NCBI RefSeq assembly: GCF_022539665.2 | Contig: NC_081332.1 | Coordinates: forward strand, 5,918,303-5,982,302 | Origin: Daphnia carinata | Lineage: Eukaryota; Arthropoda; Branchiopoda; Diplostraca; Daphniidae | Length of the DNA stretch: 64,000 bases | Direction: 5' to 3' | Part shown: piece by piece, positions 10,688 through 23,014 of the stretch | Position numbering within the stretch: the first letter of the stretch is position 1 | Layout: each line of letters opens with the position of its first letter | Program-made: the position numbers and the translations under genes | The notes under the pieces: generated by a model | What the model was told of the DNA's origin: nothing | Databases searched by the model: none | The model's input: the letters and a program-made list of their open reading frames with translations, nothing else

Positions 10688-13600
10688 ACCTCCCAGTGTC
10701 CAGCGACTACCTTTGAAAACGTTTCAAAAGTGGATTCCGCCTCGTCGCCGGATGCAGTCAGCAGCAGCTGCGCGGATTCTGAATGCCGAAACGTCGGTCG
10801 AGCCGGGGGAGCATCCGCTGCTGCCCCCACTGCTCGAAGCGGCCACCGACTCCTAAGTCCTGGGACCCGGCATCAACACAGCCCAGGATCTTTGTCCAAC
10901 ACCCTCGTTAGCTTGCCGGAAGTAGTGGAAGCTGTTGTGACGAACTCTGCTGCCCAATCCCAGCCGTCGACTCCGGAGCAGATCGCCGCATTACTGCCGT
11001 CAATCCAAACGATGTTATCGAGGAACAAAGTGTCGCGCACCTGCAGTAGAACGCGAATCACCGATGCTTCTGTCGCTCCATTTGTTGATCCTGCGGTACG
11101 CGTAAACGAATCGACAAGCAAAGTGTTTCGAATTCCAATGACCGATCGACTGTATCTATTACAGGCGGACCTGCCGGACTGTATTTCCTTGGACCCGTTA
11201 ACTGAAGACTCACTTCTGGCCAACTTGCTGTCCAGATTTAAACGGGATCACATCTATGTAAGTGTCTTCTTTTAAAAAAAAAATTATAATAACTTACAAA
11301 TTAAATAGAAATTTGAGTCTTCAATGCAGTCTTTACACGCTAATTAACTAATCCTCTGTTTCTCTTTTGTTTTCTTCTTTTCTTTCGTTTTCTCTTCTTT
11401 CCTTTCTTCCGCTATTTCTGGGGCTTTTCTCTCTCTCTCTCTCCTCTGGCACTGACGAATTTATCGGTTCGGAAGACTTACATCGGCAATATTTTGCTAT
11501 CCATCAACCCTTACAAACCCTTGGCACAGTACACGGAACAGGTGATTGCCGGCTACAAATTACGCACCGTCGCCATTTCCCAATTACCACCGCACGTGTA
11601 AGCACTAATTAACACTTATTATCGCCAACACTATCTTAAACATTGTATTTCGATTTACTGAGTTAATTAACACAAAATAAAAAAAGGCCGGTTAAAGCCC
11701 TGCTGCCATCTATTGGTTATAAATAGAACTATAGTTTATCACAAATTTAAAATGTTATTATTATTATTTTTAAATAATTGTTCATTTGTTTACAGGTATG
11801 CCCTCGCTGATAATGCTTGGCGGTCGTTACGAGATTTCTACAGCGACCAAGTCATCGTCATTACTGGCGAGAGCGGATCGGGCAAGACTGAGGCCTCCAA
11901 GCTCATCCTGCAGTATATTGGATTAGCAACCGGCAAATCGAAAGATCTGGAAACCGTCCGGCAGCAGCTGCTACTCTGCAATCCAGTCCTAGAAGCGTTC
12001 GGCAATGCGAAATCCGTTCACAATGACAACTCGTCACGTTTTGTAACTTCTTGGCTTTTTTTCGTGTTATCAACATTTCCGTTAATTCTGTGTAATTTTT
12101 CTTTTTTTTTTCTTTCATTTGTAGGGAAAATATATTGAAATGGAATTTGATTACAGAGGGGAACCTGTTGGAGGACTCATCACTCATTGTAAGTCTTTAC
12201 ATCACGATCACTCGTATGGGAAATTTCCTAATAAAAATGTTTTCTCTTTTCCCCCCTTCCTAACAGATTTATTAGAAAAGGTACGATGTCGTAATATTAA
12301 ACTAATGCAATCAAGATACGAATAAACAGGTCAATTCACTCATTAACTCCGTTTAGTCCCGCGTAACAGCTCAGCACCCAGGCGAACGGAATTTCCACAT
12401 TTTCTTCCAGCTGCTCGCTGGGGCTGACGTGCAACTTCTAAGTATCACAACACATACATTATTCATTTTTCTTTTTTTTCTACTACTAAATAAAAATTCT
12501 TTATTCCAAATGGTACAAAATAGAATCCCTCAAACTACAAAGGAACACGGAAAATTATCTCTACTTGCGGAATAACCATTCGAATCCGTCGGTGTGGCAC
12601 CAGAGTGACAAGGATGAATTCTTCAACACCAAGGTATCAATCAAGAACGAGCCTGTCGATTAAAAATCTACGATACTAAAAGAAAAAAAAATGCCTCTTT
12701 AATGTGCAGAAAGCCTTGGAGTCGGTGGGATTTTCGGCCGAGGACATTATCAACATATTCCGTATCATAGCGGCCGTCTTGAAGCTGGGGAATTTGATCT
12801 TCTCTCCGGTTAGCAATATCGACGGCACCGAAGGATGCAGCATCAACAACGAATACGGTACATCCCAGAGAATGTTCAAATAACGAGATAATGAATTGAT
12901 ACAATTGCTATGGAATTGCAGAGTTAGAAGAAGTTGCGACATTGTTGATGATTCCGGCAGATGAGCTTCGAAGTGCCTTGCTCTATCGGACGTATTCGGT
13001 CAGTTGTTCTGCGATGGATGCGCACGGCATGGCCGTTGGAGGTGGCGGAGGTGTCAATTGTTTTTCCAGAGATTCGACTCTACCACGCGATTCGACAACT
13101 TCGCGCACATTTCTCGGAAATAATCATCAATCGCATTCACAGCCTCAGCAGCTCCTCTTGCACCAGCGCACCAGTCTCCTCTCCACATCGGCCTCCATGG
13201 TCGGCAGAGGTTTGAATCCATTTCTAATGGCGGGGGAGGGCTTGCAATAGAGGCTTTGCCCAAAAATTACATTACAATCAAATCAATCAAGTAGATATGT
13301 ACCAAATGATGGATGGCTGCCATGGATCTGACGTCGGATTTCAAGCTGCCCTCGCTTCCAGGGCTTACCAGGACGCGAAGGATGACTTTGTCATGACCGA
13401 CTTGAGCGCCAGCGAGGCCACGGCCGGACGCGATGCGCTCTGCAAAGCCCTCTATTATCGTCTCTTTACCTGGATCATTAACAACATTAACGAGAGAATC
13501 AAGGTTCTATTCTTTCCTGTTTTTTTTTTCCCACATAAAATGTCGTGATCGTTTTTACTTTCTGATAAATAACCGCAATCGTGTCGTGCATGTCCCAGGT

Positions 13601-16600
13601 CAAGCAACACGGAAAACGACGCATCCTGGGCGTATTGGATATTTACGGTTTCGAAAATCTGCCTGTCAACGGCTTCGAGCAGCTCATTATCAATTATTGT
13701 AACGAGAAATTGCAGCACTACGTGGCCGAGATTGTCGTGAAAGAAGAACAAGAAATCTACATGCAAGAAGGCCTCGAGTGGAGCCCGATTTTATTCCCAG
13801 ACAACTTGGCCGTCTGCGATTTGATAGAGAAGGTGTGAAATCTCAAGCGAAAAAAAAAATACCCGTGATAATTAAAAAAGAAAACAATGCATTTAATTGA
13901 CTGTTTAGCATAATCTGGGGCTGCTAGCGATAATGGACGAAGAGTGCCAACGATCGACCAACGGCTCGGACGATGCCTTCTTAAGCAGAGTGGGACAGGT
14001 GTTTCAAGATAATATTCAAATCGAAGTAGCTTGGGGACTGTTGTCCAAGAACGCCGATTCAACTGCCATGAATGCCTTCAGGTTAGCCTCTAATTATACA
14101 CGTACGCAAATGAACGTGGCATTTCATTTTCTTTTTCGTTGAAATATGAAGGTTGAAACACTACGCCGGATGGGTGACGTACAACGTGCACGGGTTCCTG
14201 GAAAAGAACAGCGACCTGCTGGTCCGCGGCCTTTCGCAGTCCATGTACCAGTGCTCCCACCCGATCGTCAAAGAGCTCTTCCCGGAGGGCAACCCGCGAC
14301 GGACGACGCTGCGGCGTCCGGCCACCTCGGGCACCCAATTTAAAGTGGCTATCAACGCCCTGATGAGGAGCCTCCGGTCGAAAACTCCGCACTTTGTCCG
14401 CTGTATCAAGCCGAACGCCTTCAAACAGCCGCACCATTTCGACGTTCAGACGATCCAGCAACAAATTCGACACCTCGGGTAAAAGCCAACACCCCATTCT
14501 TTGTTGATTTCATTTTACATTTTAATGATTTTAACCATCTTTAAAAACAAAAAATAGCTTGCTGGAGACGGCGCAAGTGAGGAGGAGCGGCTACGCCTTC
14601 CGCCAGCCCTACGCCTGCTTCCTGCAACGCTACAAGATGTTGTCGACCGTGACCTGGCCGCACTGGGGTGGCGTCGCCATCGAGGGTGTCGCCCGGCTCC
14701 TCAGAGATTTGCCCATTTCGGCCACGGAATACGCTTTCGGCCGGCGAAAGTTGTTCATCAAAAACGATTCCACGGTAGACATTTTGTTTATCAGCAAGAA
14801 ATTGTTTCTTCATTATTTTCTTATCAATTATTTTAATAAAAAAACAAACGTGTTGTGTGTCCTTGACAGTTAATGCAGTTGGAAGATTTTCGGAGGATCC
14901 GGTTAAATGACCTGGCCACTCTCATCCAGAAAACATTCCGAGGCTGGGCTACTAGATGGTTGTTTTTCAAGCGAAGACAAGCCCAAATCAAAATCGCTGC
15001 CGCTTGGCGCCGTTACAAGGTTTGAACGACATTTTCAAAAATCTTTTTTTTTTTTTTTGTTTTTACTATTTTATACTTAAAAAAAAAACCATGTTATTTG
15101 TGAGCATGCATGGCCGTTGTTTTGGAACGGTGGGGTAGCATGCCCTAGAAAATAAGAAGTTCACTATTTACATGACCGGAAGTGCCTTAATGCGGTTATG
15201 CGTAGCTTTTTTCTTCTACATTTTGTTTTTTGAAATTATTATATCATTCAGAGTAGCGGAAACAAGTGTTACCTTACGTTACATTTTGAAGAATCTATTT
15301 TCTTAAAAAAAAAAAAAAAATAGAGGGAAGTCAAAGGACCGGATTGAAATGTCTTGCTTGGTTTGACGCACGACGGCATTATTGCCTTGTCCACTTGTAA
15401 AAAAAAAAATCGTAACGGAATCGCGGCTGAAAGAATTGACTTTAAGGATATTTAGAAAAAACAAAAAATGTAGGAAATAAAAAAAAAAAGAAAGATCGTG
15501 CATGTTTTGGATACGGAAAAAAAAACAAACAAAACAAAAACACGCTCTACTTGCCATATCGAATGTTGCATGAGAATTTGGTTATTGCTTTAAAAAAAAA
15601 AAAATGTTGACTGCATTATTTTTTATTTGTTTATTCACCAATGTGTTTGTTTTTTTCCTCTTGGGTCCGGTCTCTCTCTCTCTCTATCTCTCTGCTGCAT
15701 TTTGTTTCGGTTTTATGCATTTCCATCGTGTTGAATGCTGAAAAATTCCACGTAGGCTAATGCTCCATTACGGCGAATGAGGTGGAGACTCTCCAGTGTG
15801 GTGGGTTCTTTTAATTTATTTCATTTTCTTTTTTTTTTCTTTGTCCAAGTTTTATTTTTAAAATTTTGAGTTTTTTTTATAAATAGCATATGATTATGAC
15901 ATCGTTAATATATCATAGATCCTAGCCGGTTGCTGCCTTTTGTTGTTGTTTTGTTTTCGTACTTGTTACTGGCTTCTCCCCCTTTTTTTTTTTTGCGCTT
16001 GTCTCTAAGATGAATACGACACGCGATCACCGGTGATGATTCATTATTCTTTTATTTCGGTGGCGAATTTTTTTGTAGGCGCGGCGCGAATATTTGGAAC
16101 TTCGCCAACGGCGGCGCATGATCGAAGCTGTACACATCATAGAAAGATCCTACATTCAATGGAGGGTATGCAAACAATCAATCTTTCCTTTTTTATGTCA
16201 TGTCCGTCTTGTATTTCTTGATCATCGACTGTTTTATGTATGAACCGTGAGCATTCCTTCTTTTGTTTTTGTTTTGTTTTTTTCTCTATGAATTTTTGTT
16301 CAACTTTGATCGATTTCAAACAGAGGAAAAGGTACTTGAACCGGTTGGCCATCCGGCTGCCTTCGACGTCGCCGACGTGCCGCGAGTGGCCCAACGTGAC
16401 GCCTTTCCTCCGCGAGACCAATCAGATTTTAAAGAAGCTCTATCACGTTTGGAGGGTAAGTTTAAAACAAAAAGAGAAAACTTGGAATGTTTTAGAACCG
16501 TAACTAATTCCTCCGCATTCTTTCCCTATTGGTTTGAAAATATTTGCAATTATAATTTGAATTCTTTTTTGTTGACATAGTGTCATCGATATCGAATGGG

Positions 16601-17649
16601 CTTTGATCAAATCGGTCGCAATCGAATGCGAGAGAAAGTGACGGCCAGTTTACTGTTTAAGAATCGTAAAGAATCGTATGCTCGCAGCGTAGCTCATCCC
16701 TTCCAGGGCGATTACGTCCGGCTTCGCCAAAACAGCCAATGGCGCAAACTGGTCAACGAAACGTCTGATCAGTACATCGTTTTCGCCGACATCGTCAGCA
16801 AAATCACGCGCTCTTCGGGCAGGGTACGTTCATTAAAGATAATTAAAATTCATGGAAAAACAAATGTCTAAATATTTTTTCAAACGCCAATCAGCTTGTT
16901 CCGGTGCTGTTTGTCGTCTCGACCAGTTCCATGATGATTTTGGACCAGCGGACCTTAAATATCAAGTACCGCGTCCCGGCGGCTGATATCGTCCGCATTT
17001 CACTCAGCCCTTTCCTAGACGACATCGCCGTCTTCCACGTCAAATCGGTATGTCCATCGCCATTATTTTTCTTTTACCTTCTCCAATTTTTTGCTCCCAA
17101 TTTAAAAAAAAAAAAAAAAAGAAAAAGAAAAATACCCAAAAACCAGTAGGCTCGTTGTCTGATCCGTATATCCTCTCCAATTGTTGGCTTGCTTTCCCGA
17201 CTTCGGTATTTTTAGTTTGATGGCACCTCGCCGAGCGTAGCCAATCTTCAGACGGGCTGCTTGCATTTCCAACAGTCAGGAGAATCATCGACCCTCTCGC
17301 CTTCCTTTGGAAACAAGTGGAAAGGTGACCTGGTTATCCAGACTTGCCACGTCATTGAGCTCGTCACCAAAATGTTCCTGGTCGTGCAGAACGCGGCCGG
17401 CAAAGCCCCCGAAGTCAACGTTCACACAGAGTAATGAGATTTCGAAACACATGCCTTTTCCGGGCATCATTACTAAGCAAATCTTTAATGTATTTTGTTC
17501 ATTTTTTTTAAAATTCTTTTCCCAGCTTCGAGCTCAGTGTCGGCCATCAAGCAGTCGAATTCTCCTTCCACTGCACCGGCCTTCCGGAAGTCCAGCCGGG
17601 TCAAGTGCGAATCGTTCGTCGAGGCCACCGACTCGAAGTTACTTTATAA
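10688..17649 (+). CDS. Class I unconventional myosin with enlarged cardiomyopathy loop
   Basis: Actin-based motor with membrane-binding tail. The 21 exons are 10688/11012-11257, 11476-11597, 11796-12042, 12125-12188, 12267-12280, 12357-12441, 12524-12633, 12710-12857, 12922-13209, 13295-13503, 13599-13832, 13909-14081, 14152-14478, 14558-14774, 14870-15019, 16079-16165, 16324-16455, 16581-16823, 16895-17047, 17216-17430 and 17526-17649. From ATG 11012 they give 1195 codons in one frame. Visible motor motifs are TYIGNILLSINPYK, P-loop GESGSGKTEASK, switch I NDNSSRFGKY, switch II DIYGFE, NYCNEKLQ and TPHFVRCIKPN. These are followed by about two to three IQ-like helices and a TH1 tail (NRKESYARSV through GHRLEVTL). 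Oddities are a His for the usual Arg before NDNSSRF, an insertion of about 105 residues at 12993-13392, and an N-terminal extension whose true start is unresolved. It is probably related to insect class I myosins; the exact orthologue is uncertain. Confidence 0.93.
12267..12280 (+). other. 14-nt microexon of the myosin gene
   Basis: Between AACAG at 12266 and GTACGA at 12281 lie only 14 bases. They complete a Tyr codon begun at 12188 and encode LLEK, restoring the conserved motor sequence ITHYLLEKSRV with the following exon at 12357. The flanking introns are 78 and 76 nt. Confidence 0.85.
12993..13392 (+). other. Coding insertion in the myosin cardiomyopathy (HCM) loop
   Basis: The conserved motor sequence stops after LRSALLYRT and resumes with MTDLSASEATAGRDALCKAL. 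Between them about 105 residues are encoded across a GT-AG intron (13210-13294). The insert is low in complexity: a Gly run, RDST repeats, a Gln/His/Ser-rich stretch (NNHQSHSQPQQLL) and a Ser-rich stretch. The phases on both sides agree (G + AT), so the insert is in frame. Confidence 0.75.
15020..16078 (+). other. Large intron within the myosin IQ region
   Basis: Intron of 1059 nt between exons coding for the neck. It holds poly-A and poly-T runs and a TC repeat near 15670-15692. No coding exon is seen inside. Confidence 0.7.
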
Positions 17650-20600
17650 AAATCAATCGTTCGGGCAGTTCCTCGCACGGCCTTCGTGATTCCATCGTTT
17701 TCGCGAAGATGGGTGAGACGGACTTCGTTTTTAGCTAAAAATAATTTAAGGACTCTGTTATGACAATTATATGCAATACATATAATATCGAAATTTAATA
17801 ACTAGCTAGCTATTGAAAAAGAAAATCAATCGATTTCTCAAAGGAAAGAAGAAAGAAAGAAAAACGGTAAAGTTTTATTGCTGCAAATTCATTTTGATTA
17901 ACATCTTTTTTGAGGGGTGGGGGTGGAGTCGTGTTTATTCATTGTTGTTTTCACATTTTTGTATTGTGTTGAAAAAGTGCTAACTTATTGTGCTGCCGTC
18001 TCGAACTTGTTCACTCAGAGCACGTTGAAATTTTTCATAAGAAAAAAGATGAATGCGTAGAAATATTTGAATATCTTTTGAATTGATCAAATGAGTTGTT
18101 GAAAATCATCATCGTTTTATTCTGAAGAAAAAAAAATGTTTGCTCTGGTTTATTTTTGAATTTTATGTTTGTTCGATCATCGCTGTGTGAATGCATTGTT
18201 GGAGTGCTTGTTGTGGAGATGAGCTTCGAGTTCCGTCTTGTATGTTAAACTTGTTGTTGTATAAACGTTGCCATTCTGAAAGAAAAAAAAAGAGAAAAAG
18301 AAATGAAAACGTTACAAAGAAAATTGAAGATGGAAATGAAAGCAACTTTCATCCGTCTCTGATGGATTGGCTGTTCATTTCTTTTTCATTTGAATTACGT
18401 TTTTTTTAGCACGCGAGAGGAGCAAACGTGAAGACAATTCATGCCGGGAGCGATAGTGTTTTTTTTTTTGTTTTGTTTTTTTTCCTCTTTCTTTTGTTGC
18501 CATTCTCTCACCAACGGCGACGGTTAAACATCCGTGAAGGTGGGCAAAATGGAACAGCAAATATCTTTAGATGGAGTGGGAGGCTCTTCCCTTTTTTAGC
18601 CGTTCCCGTTGCATTTCAAATGTTTTCGTGGCATACCAAAACAACACGGCAAAACTTTAAAAAGAAAAAAAAAAAAAAAAAAAAAAGCAGATAGAACTGC
18701 AACGGGACTAGTGGCGTGGCGTAAAATACACGTTAGTTTACATACATCTGCAGCCGGGGATTGCAGTGCGGTTGAAATTCATCACGACCGGTGACGTAGA
18801 GGGCACCGCCTACCTCGTTGCAACGCAGCCGAGCAGCCAAAAAAAAAAGTCTTCGTTCTATTGTGTGTGCGGCCACAACAATCTGCAAGTCCAACTTGCA
18901 AAGAACTACACAAAACCCGTGCTCGATGATTGCCTACTGTTAATAGGTGACAGGTGTGAAAGGTATAGCTCACACCGCAGGTGAGATCGAAACCCACTGA
19001 CTCGTTCAACGAACAGCTCGAAACCGGGTCAACCCGACAACAACTCTCGCCCGTAGAAAACGTATAATGAAGGTAGACGCGTGTTTAAACAACAACAACA
19101 GTAACTGCAACAGTGAAAGAATAAAAGAAATGACGGCTGTGGTTGGTTGGTGACCCTAGACTTCCGCCCGGCTTCCGGCTATGGGTGACTTGATAACGAA
19201 GCCAATCAAAGACACACCTCTACGATTACACGGACTAGAAAACAAAAGAAAAACCTGCGAGCCAAACACCTGCCTGGCCTTTATTTCACGTTTCATTGCG
19301 CAGTTTGCAACACCAAGGAGCTGTTTATGACATCAACTATTTGAAAAGTTTAATAAATAAATAATATGAGAAAGAACGATAGATAGGGGGAAAATGTCAT
19401 TCAACTTTTGTACCGGATGAAAACGTTGAACGATGTTTTGTTTAAATACTGATTAACATTAAAAGGAGTTTTAACATTTTACACATTTCTTTTTTTTTTT
19501 TTCTTTTTCGACACAACACCCAAAAGATATACAGACAAGAAAGAATAAAGAGAGTTATATGACTCAGCTCGGGCGTGATTTGAATACTGACAAGCTATGG
19601 AACGCCGTATTTGGTCAACCACTACCAAAAACCAAAGTGGGGAAGAAAAAAAAAAAAAATGACGTCAGTTTTCATTATTTTTTTTTCTTCTTCCCATTTC
19701 CCGTGCATTTGGGTTCGCCGTGCTTATTTTGCGCTGTAGCGTGTAGACATAATGCCCCGCCAAAACGGATCTTTACCTTTCTTATATTATTGCGTCAACC
19801 CGTCACGCGCCACCATTTTTCTTACATTATTATTCTTTCTCGCTATCCGCAAACAGAGGCGTTCGCTGTGTATATACTTCGTGTATCTCTTTATGCACGG
19901 TACAGCAAAGTGCGTCGTCTATCACGCGGTTCACTTAAATGTCTTATTATTTGATCGGGTGGCGTGGGGGCAATTAGGTGCGCACTGGACCGCGCGCAAA
20001 TTCGTGGAGTTTGCTAAATAGCCTCTTCCTGAAATCTCATCAACATTATTTTTTGTCCAAATTCATTCGGAGAAAAAAAAAAAAGAATTATTTTTCTTTT
20101 AAAGTCCAGAAGGAAATGGAAGAAAAATGAAGAGGCCATTTTTCTTTTGATTATGCCGGTCGTGACTCGAATAGCATTACATTTAGATGCTATTTTTAGG
20201 AGGATGTAGGTCACTATGATTGGTGTTGCCATTTTTGTTTTGTTTTTCACGAAGAAGAAAAATAAATGCGAACATTTTTAAAAATAGATTTAAATAAAAC
20301 CAAAGATGAAACAAAAAGAATAATAATAAACGTACACGCACGCAAAAAATAGTAATCAGAAAATACTCATCAAAAGCAATAAAAAGAAAGGCTCACACCC
20401 ACCCGGAGCCCGTGGATTGGATATGCACCAGAACGGAATGACATGCCTAATTTTTTAGAAGAAAAAAATATATATACAGTATGTATACAAATTTTATACA
20501 CCACCGGCTGCAGGGAGATTTCGTTTGAAAATTTCTGCTGGTACTGGTGAGAAAAACCAGTTTTTTTAATTTTATTTTTTTCACTGTGCGTGTTTTTGGT

Positions 20601-23014
20601 CAGAGAGAAAGAAACGTTTTCTTTGTTTACCAATATATACCGGCCAAGGACGGGCCGCCCAAAAAAAAAAAAAATCCAGCTGAATTTATAATAACCAAGA
20701 AAAAAAAAAAAAATAAATAAGAAACTCATTTCTTGATTGGGGTATTCAACCAATTTTCCCTTTGTTTTTTTGTTTTTTTTTTCACGAACGCTTGAACGGT
20801 ATCAGCTAAAACATTTCATATGTGGCATATATTTACACAGGATGGAGACCTGACCGGCTAACTGTACTCCATACTTACTTCCCACATTTTTGTTTTTTCA
20901 AAGTCGATAAAATCGCAACGACGATTCATCGAGCGTGAAAAAATGTCACTGTTGATCGTGATAGCTTTTCAATGTTCACGATCATATTTTTTTTTTTTTT
21001 TCTGTTCTTTTCTCCGTCTGTTTTTTAAGGACAATATTTTTCCAGGCTGCTGAGGTAGATACACATTCCCCCCACTGGGTAGTTTGAACGAATATAAAAG
21101 AAAAAAAAGGTAGTTATAATAAAAGCATCCTGTACTGATGCACTTTCATGTTCCTTCAGGCTATTATCTTCTTCTTCTTCTCCCCCATTTTCTTCATTCT
21201 TGTTCTACCTTCGTTTTTGATCTTTTTCCTCCTGCCGTCTTGCGTTCCATTCTCCTTTTGGTAGAACCGTTTTCTTTGAGGGTAATAGAACCGCATCGAA
21301 TCATCACGTCCCCCCCCTTCTTCCCAATTTGGAATACGAGATCCAAGGGGCGGATAATTCCATCCGGATGGAGAAGAAAAAAGCAACTCGTCTGGGTAAA
21401 CCATCAGCAAGGAAAAAACTCAGGTAGACATATGAGTAAGAGAACAAGGTAAAATACTATCGTAACCGCATCGAAACACGCGCAAAACAATTCCAACATT
21501 GTTTGATGTATTGCCAAAAAAAGAAAATGGATATTGTGTTGTGTCACATTTCGAGACTCTTTTTTGGTGAAGTCTTTTTCCAAAGCCCTCAACCCGAATG
21601 GCGTCGTTAAAATGACGGAATGCCCTCAAATTGTGTTGAGAAGTACAAAAGAATCGAAAGGGGGCCGATGGGGCGTTCAAAAAAAAAAATAAATAAATAA
21701 ATAAAACAGAGGGGATATGTGGAAGCAAAATAAAAAATAAAAAATAAAAAATAAAATAAATAAAAAGAGAAGTGGAAGAAGCCCTGAAGGTGGCTCTGGA
21801 ATTTTGTGTGGCCACCCTCTAGGCCCCCGCAGTGCGTGTGCGGGATTCTTTGACGTTTCACGTTCGTAGCCCCCTTGGATACACGAACTCTGGTGAAGGG
21901 GGGGGGGAGGTTGAGCTAAACCAATTGTAACGATGCTTTTTAGCTTCCTTATATCTTTGAAAAAAAAAAATTGCTGTCGACAACATCTTTTGATCCCGTA
22001 TTTTATTTTATTTTTTGTTCAATAATGACGAGACACTAAAAGATGAGGAGGAAAGAGAATGGCTGGCTTTTGATGATCACTTTGCAGGTTGGTCATCGTT
22101 CTTATCAAGAAAATATCTCCCCGATCGCCTCATTGCCTTTCAATGAATCGCCATCTTTTTTTTTTTCTTTTCTCAAAAGGTAACAAAAAACAGCGAGCGC
22201 CAATTTCATGTGTTGCTGAACCCCATTCAACAAGGTAACCACTACCCAAACCGGAGTTGAAAACAAAATAAAATAGAAATAAGATAAAAATAAAAAAAAA
22301 AAGGATAAAAAAGAAACAAAATGTGAAATACGCCCCGAAGTGATCTTGCTAGTCTGGTGGTCAAAGGAGAAAGCCCGACGGCGTCGCAGTCGAATGCCAG
22401 ACTCGGTGGCCGACGGGAGGCAGCAACGACGGCTGGCTAGTAACACACACGTAGTGTGAGGGGGACGTGGGCATTTGTTTGGTTTCCTTTTTTTTTTTTT
22501 TGCTTTTCCACGTAACCTACTACGGATCTACACACACACACGAGTCAACAGAAGACCAGACTTTTTTAGTGCTGAGCATTTTTTAATACCCTCGATTTCT
22601 GTGTGCGTGCGTACGAAGCCTCTTGTTTTGAGAGCCACAAGAAACCCCGTCAGTGTCGCTAAATTTTGTTGTCACACAACAGACGAATTTCACCTGCTGA
22701 CTGTGATCCTTCCATTTCAACAATTTCTATTTTTTTTTCTTCTGTTGTTGTTGTTGTTACTACTTTTGAAGAAATTATCCGGTTTTTCTCCAACGATGCG
22801 GTTATCTTCAGTGTATTAAACGTGACAGTGTCTCAACACACGATTTCACGAGAAGAGGTCACCACGTTTCTTTTTGATTAATGAAAAACCTCTTTCATAA
22901 TCTTGACCACATGGACGATTTATCTCGATTCGTTTATCGAAAAACTATGACTGTGAAATTAGAGGAATAAAACAAAAAAAGAAGAATTTTAATCAAACAA
23001 ACAAACAAAACAAA
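17650..23014. other. Intergenic region upstream of the pseudokinase gene
   Basis: About 5.4 kb with no supported gene. It contains the myosin 3' UTR, many homopolymer runs (poly-A near 18665-18686; poly-T), an imperfect ATAAA/AAAT tract at about 21680-21770, and presumably the promoter and 5' UTR of the gene starting at 23015. The open frames present are short and mostly read through homopolymer runs. Confidence 0.5.
21678..21772 (+). repeat. AT-rich AAAT/ATAAA tandem tract
   Basis: Two runs of short tandem units, AAATAAATAAATAAAT and then AAAAAT repeated, lie within about 95 bases, separated by a short unique segment. No function is evident. Confidence 0.7.

Noticed and set aside
10515-10856. 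113-codon plus-strand frame overlapping the start of the myosin coding region
   Set aside because: Arg-rich alternative frame without ATG start; the overlapping frame continues into conserved myosin sequence.
21607-21861. Hydrophobic minus-strand frames near 21.7 kb that look like membrane segments
   Set aside because: They are translations of the AAAT/ATAAA tandem tract and carry no family signature.
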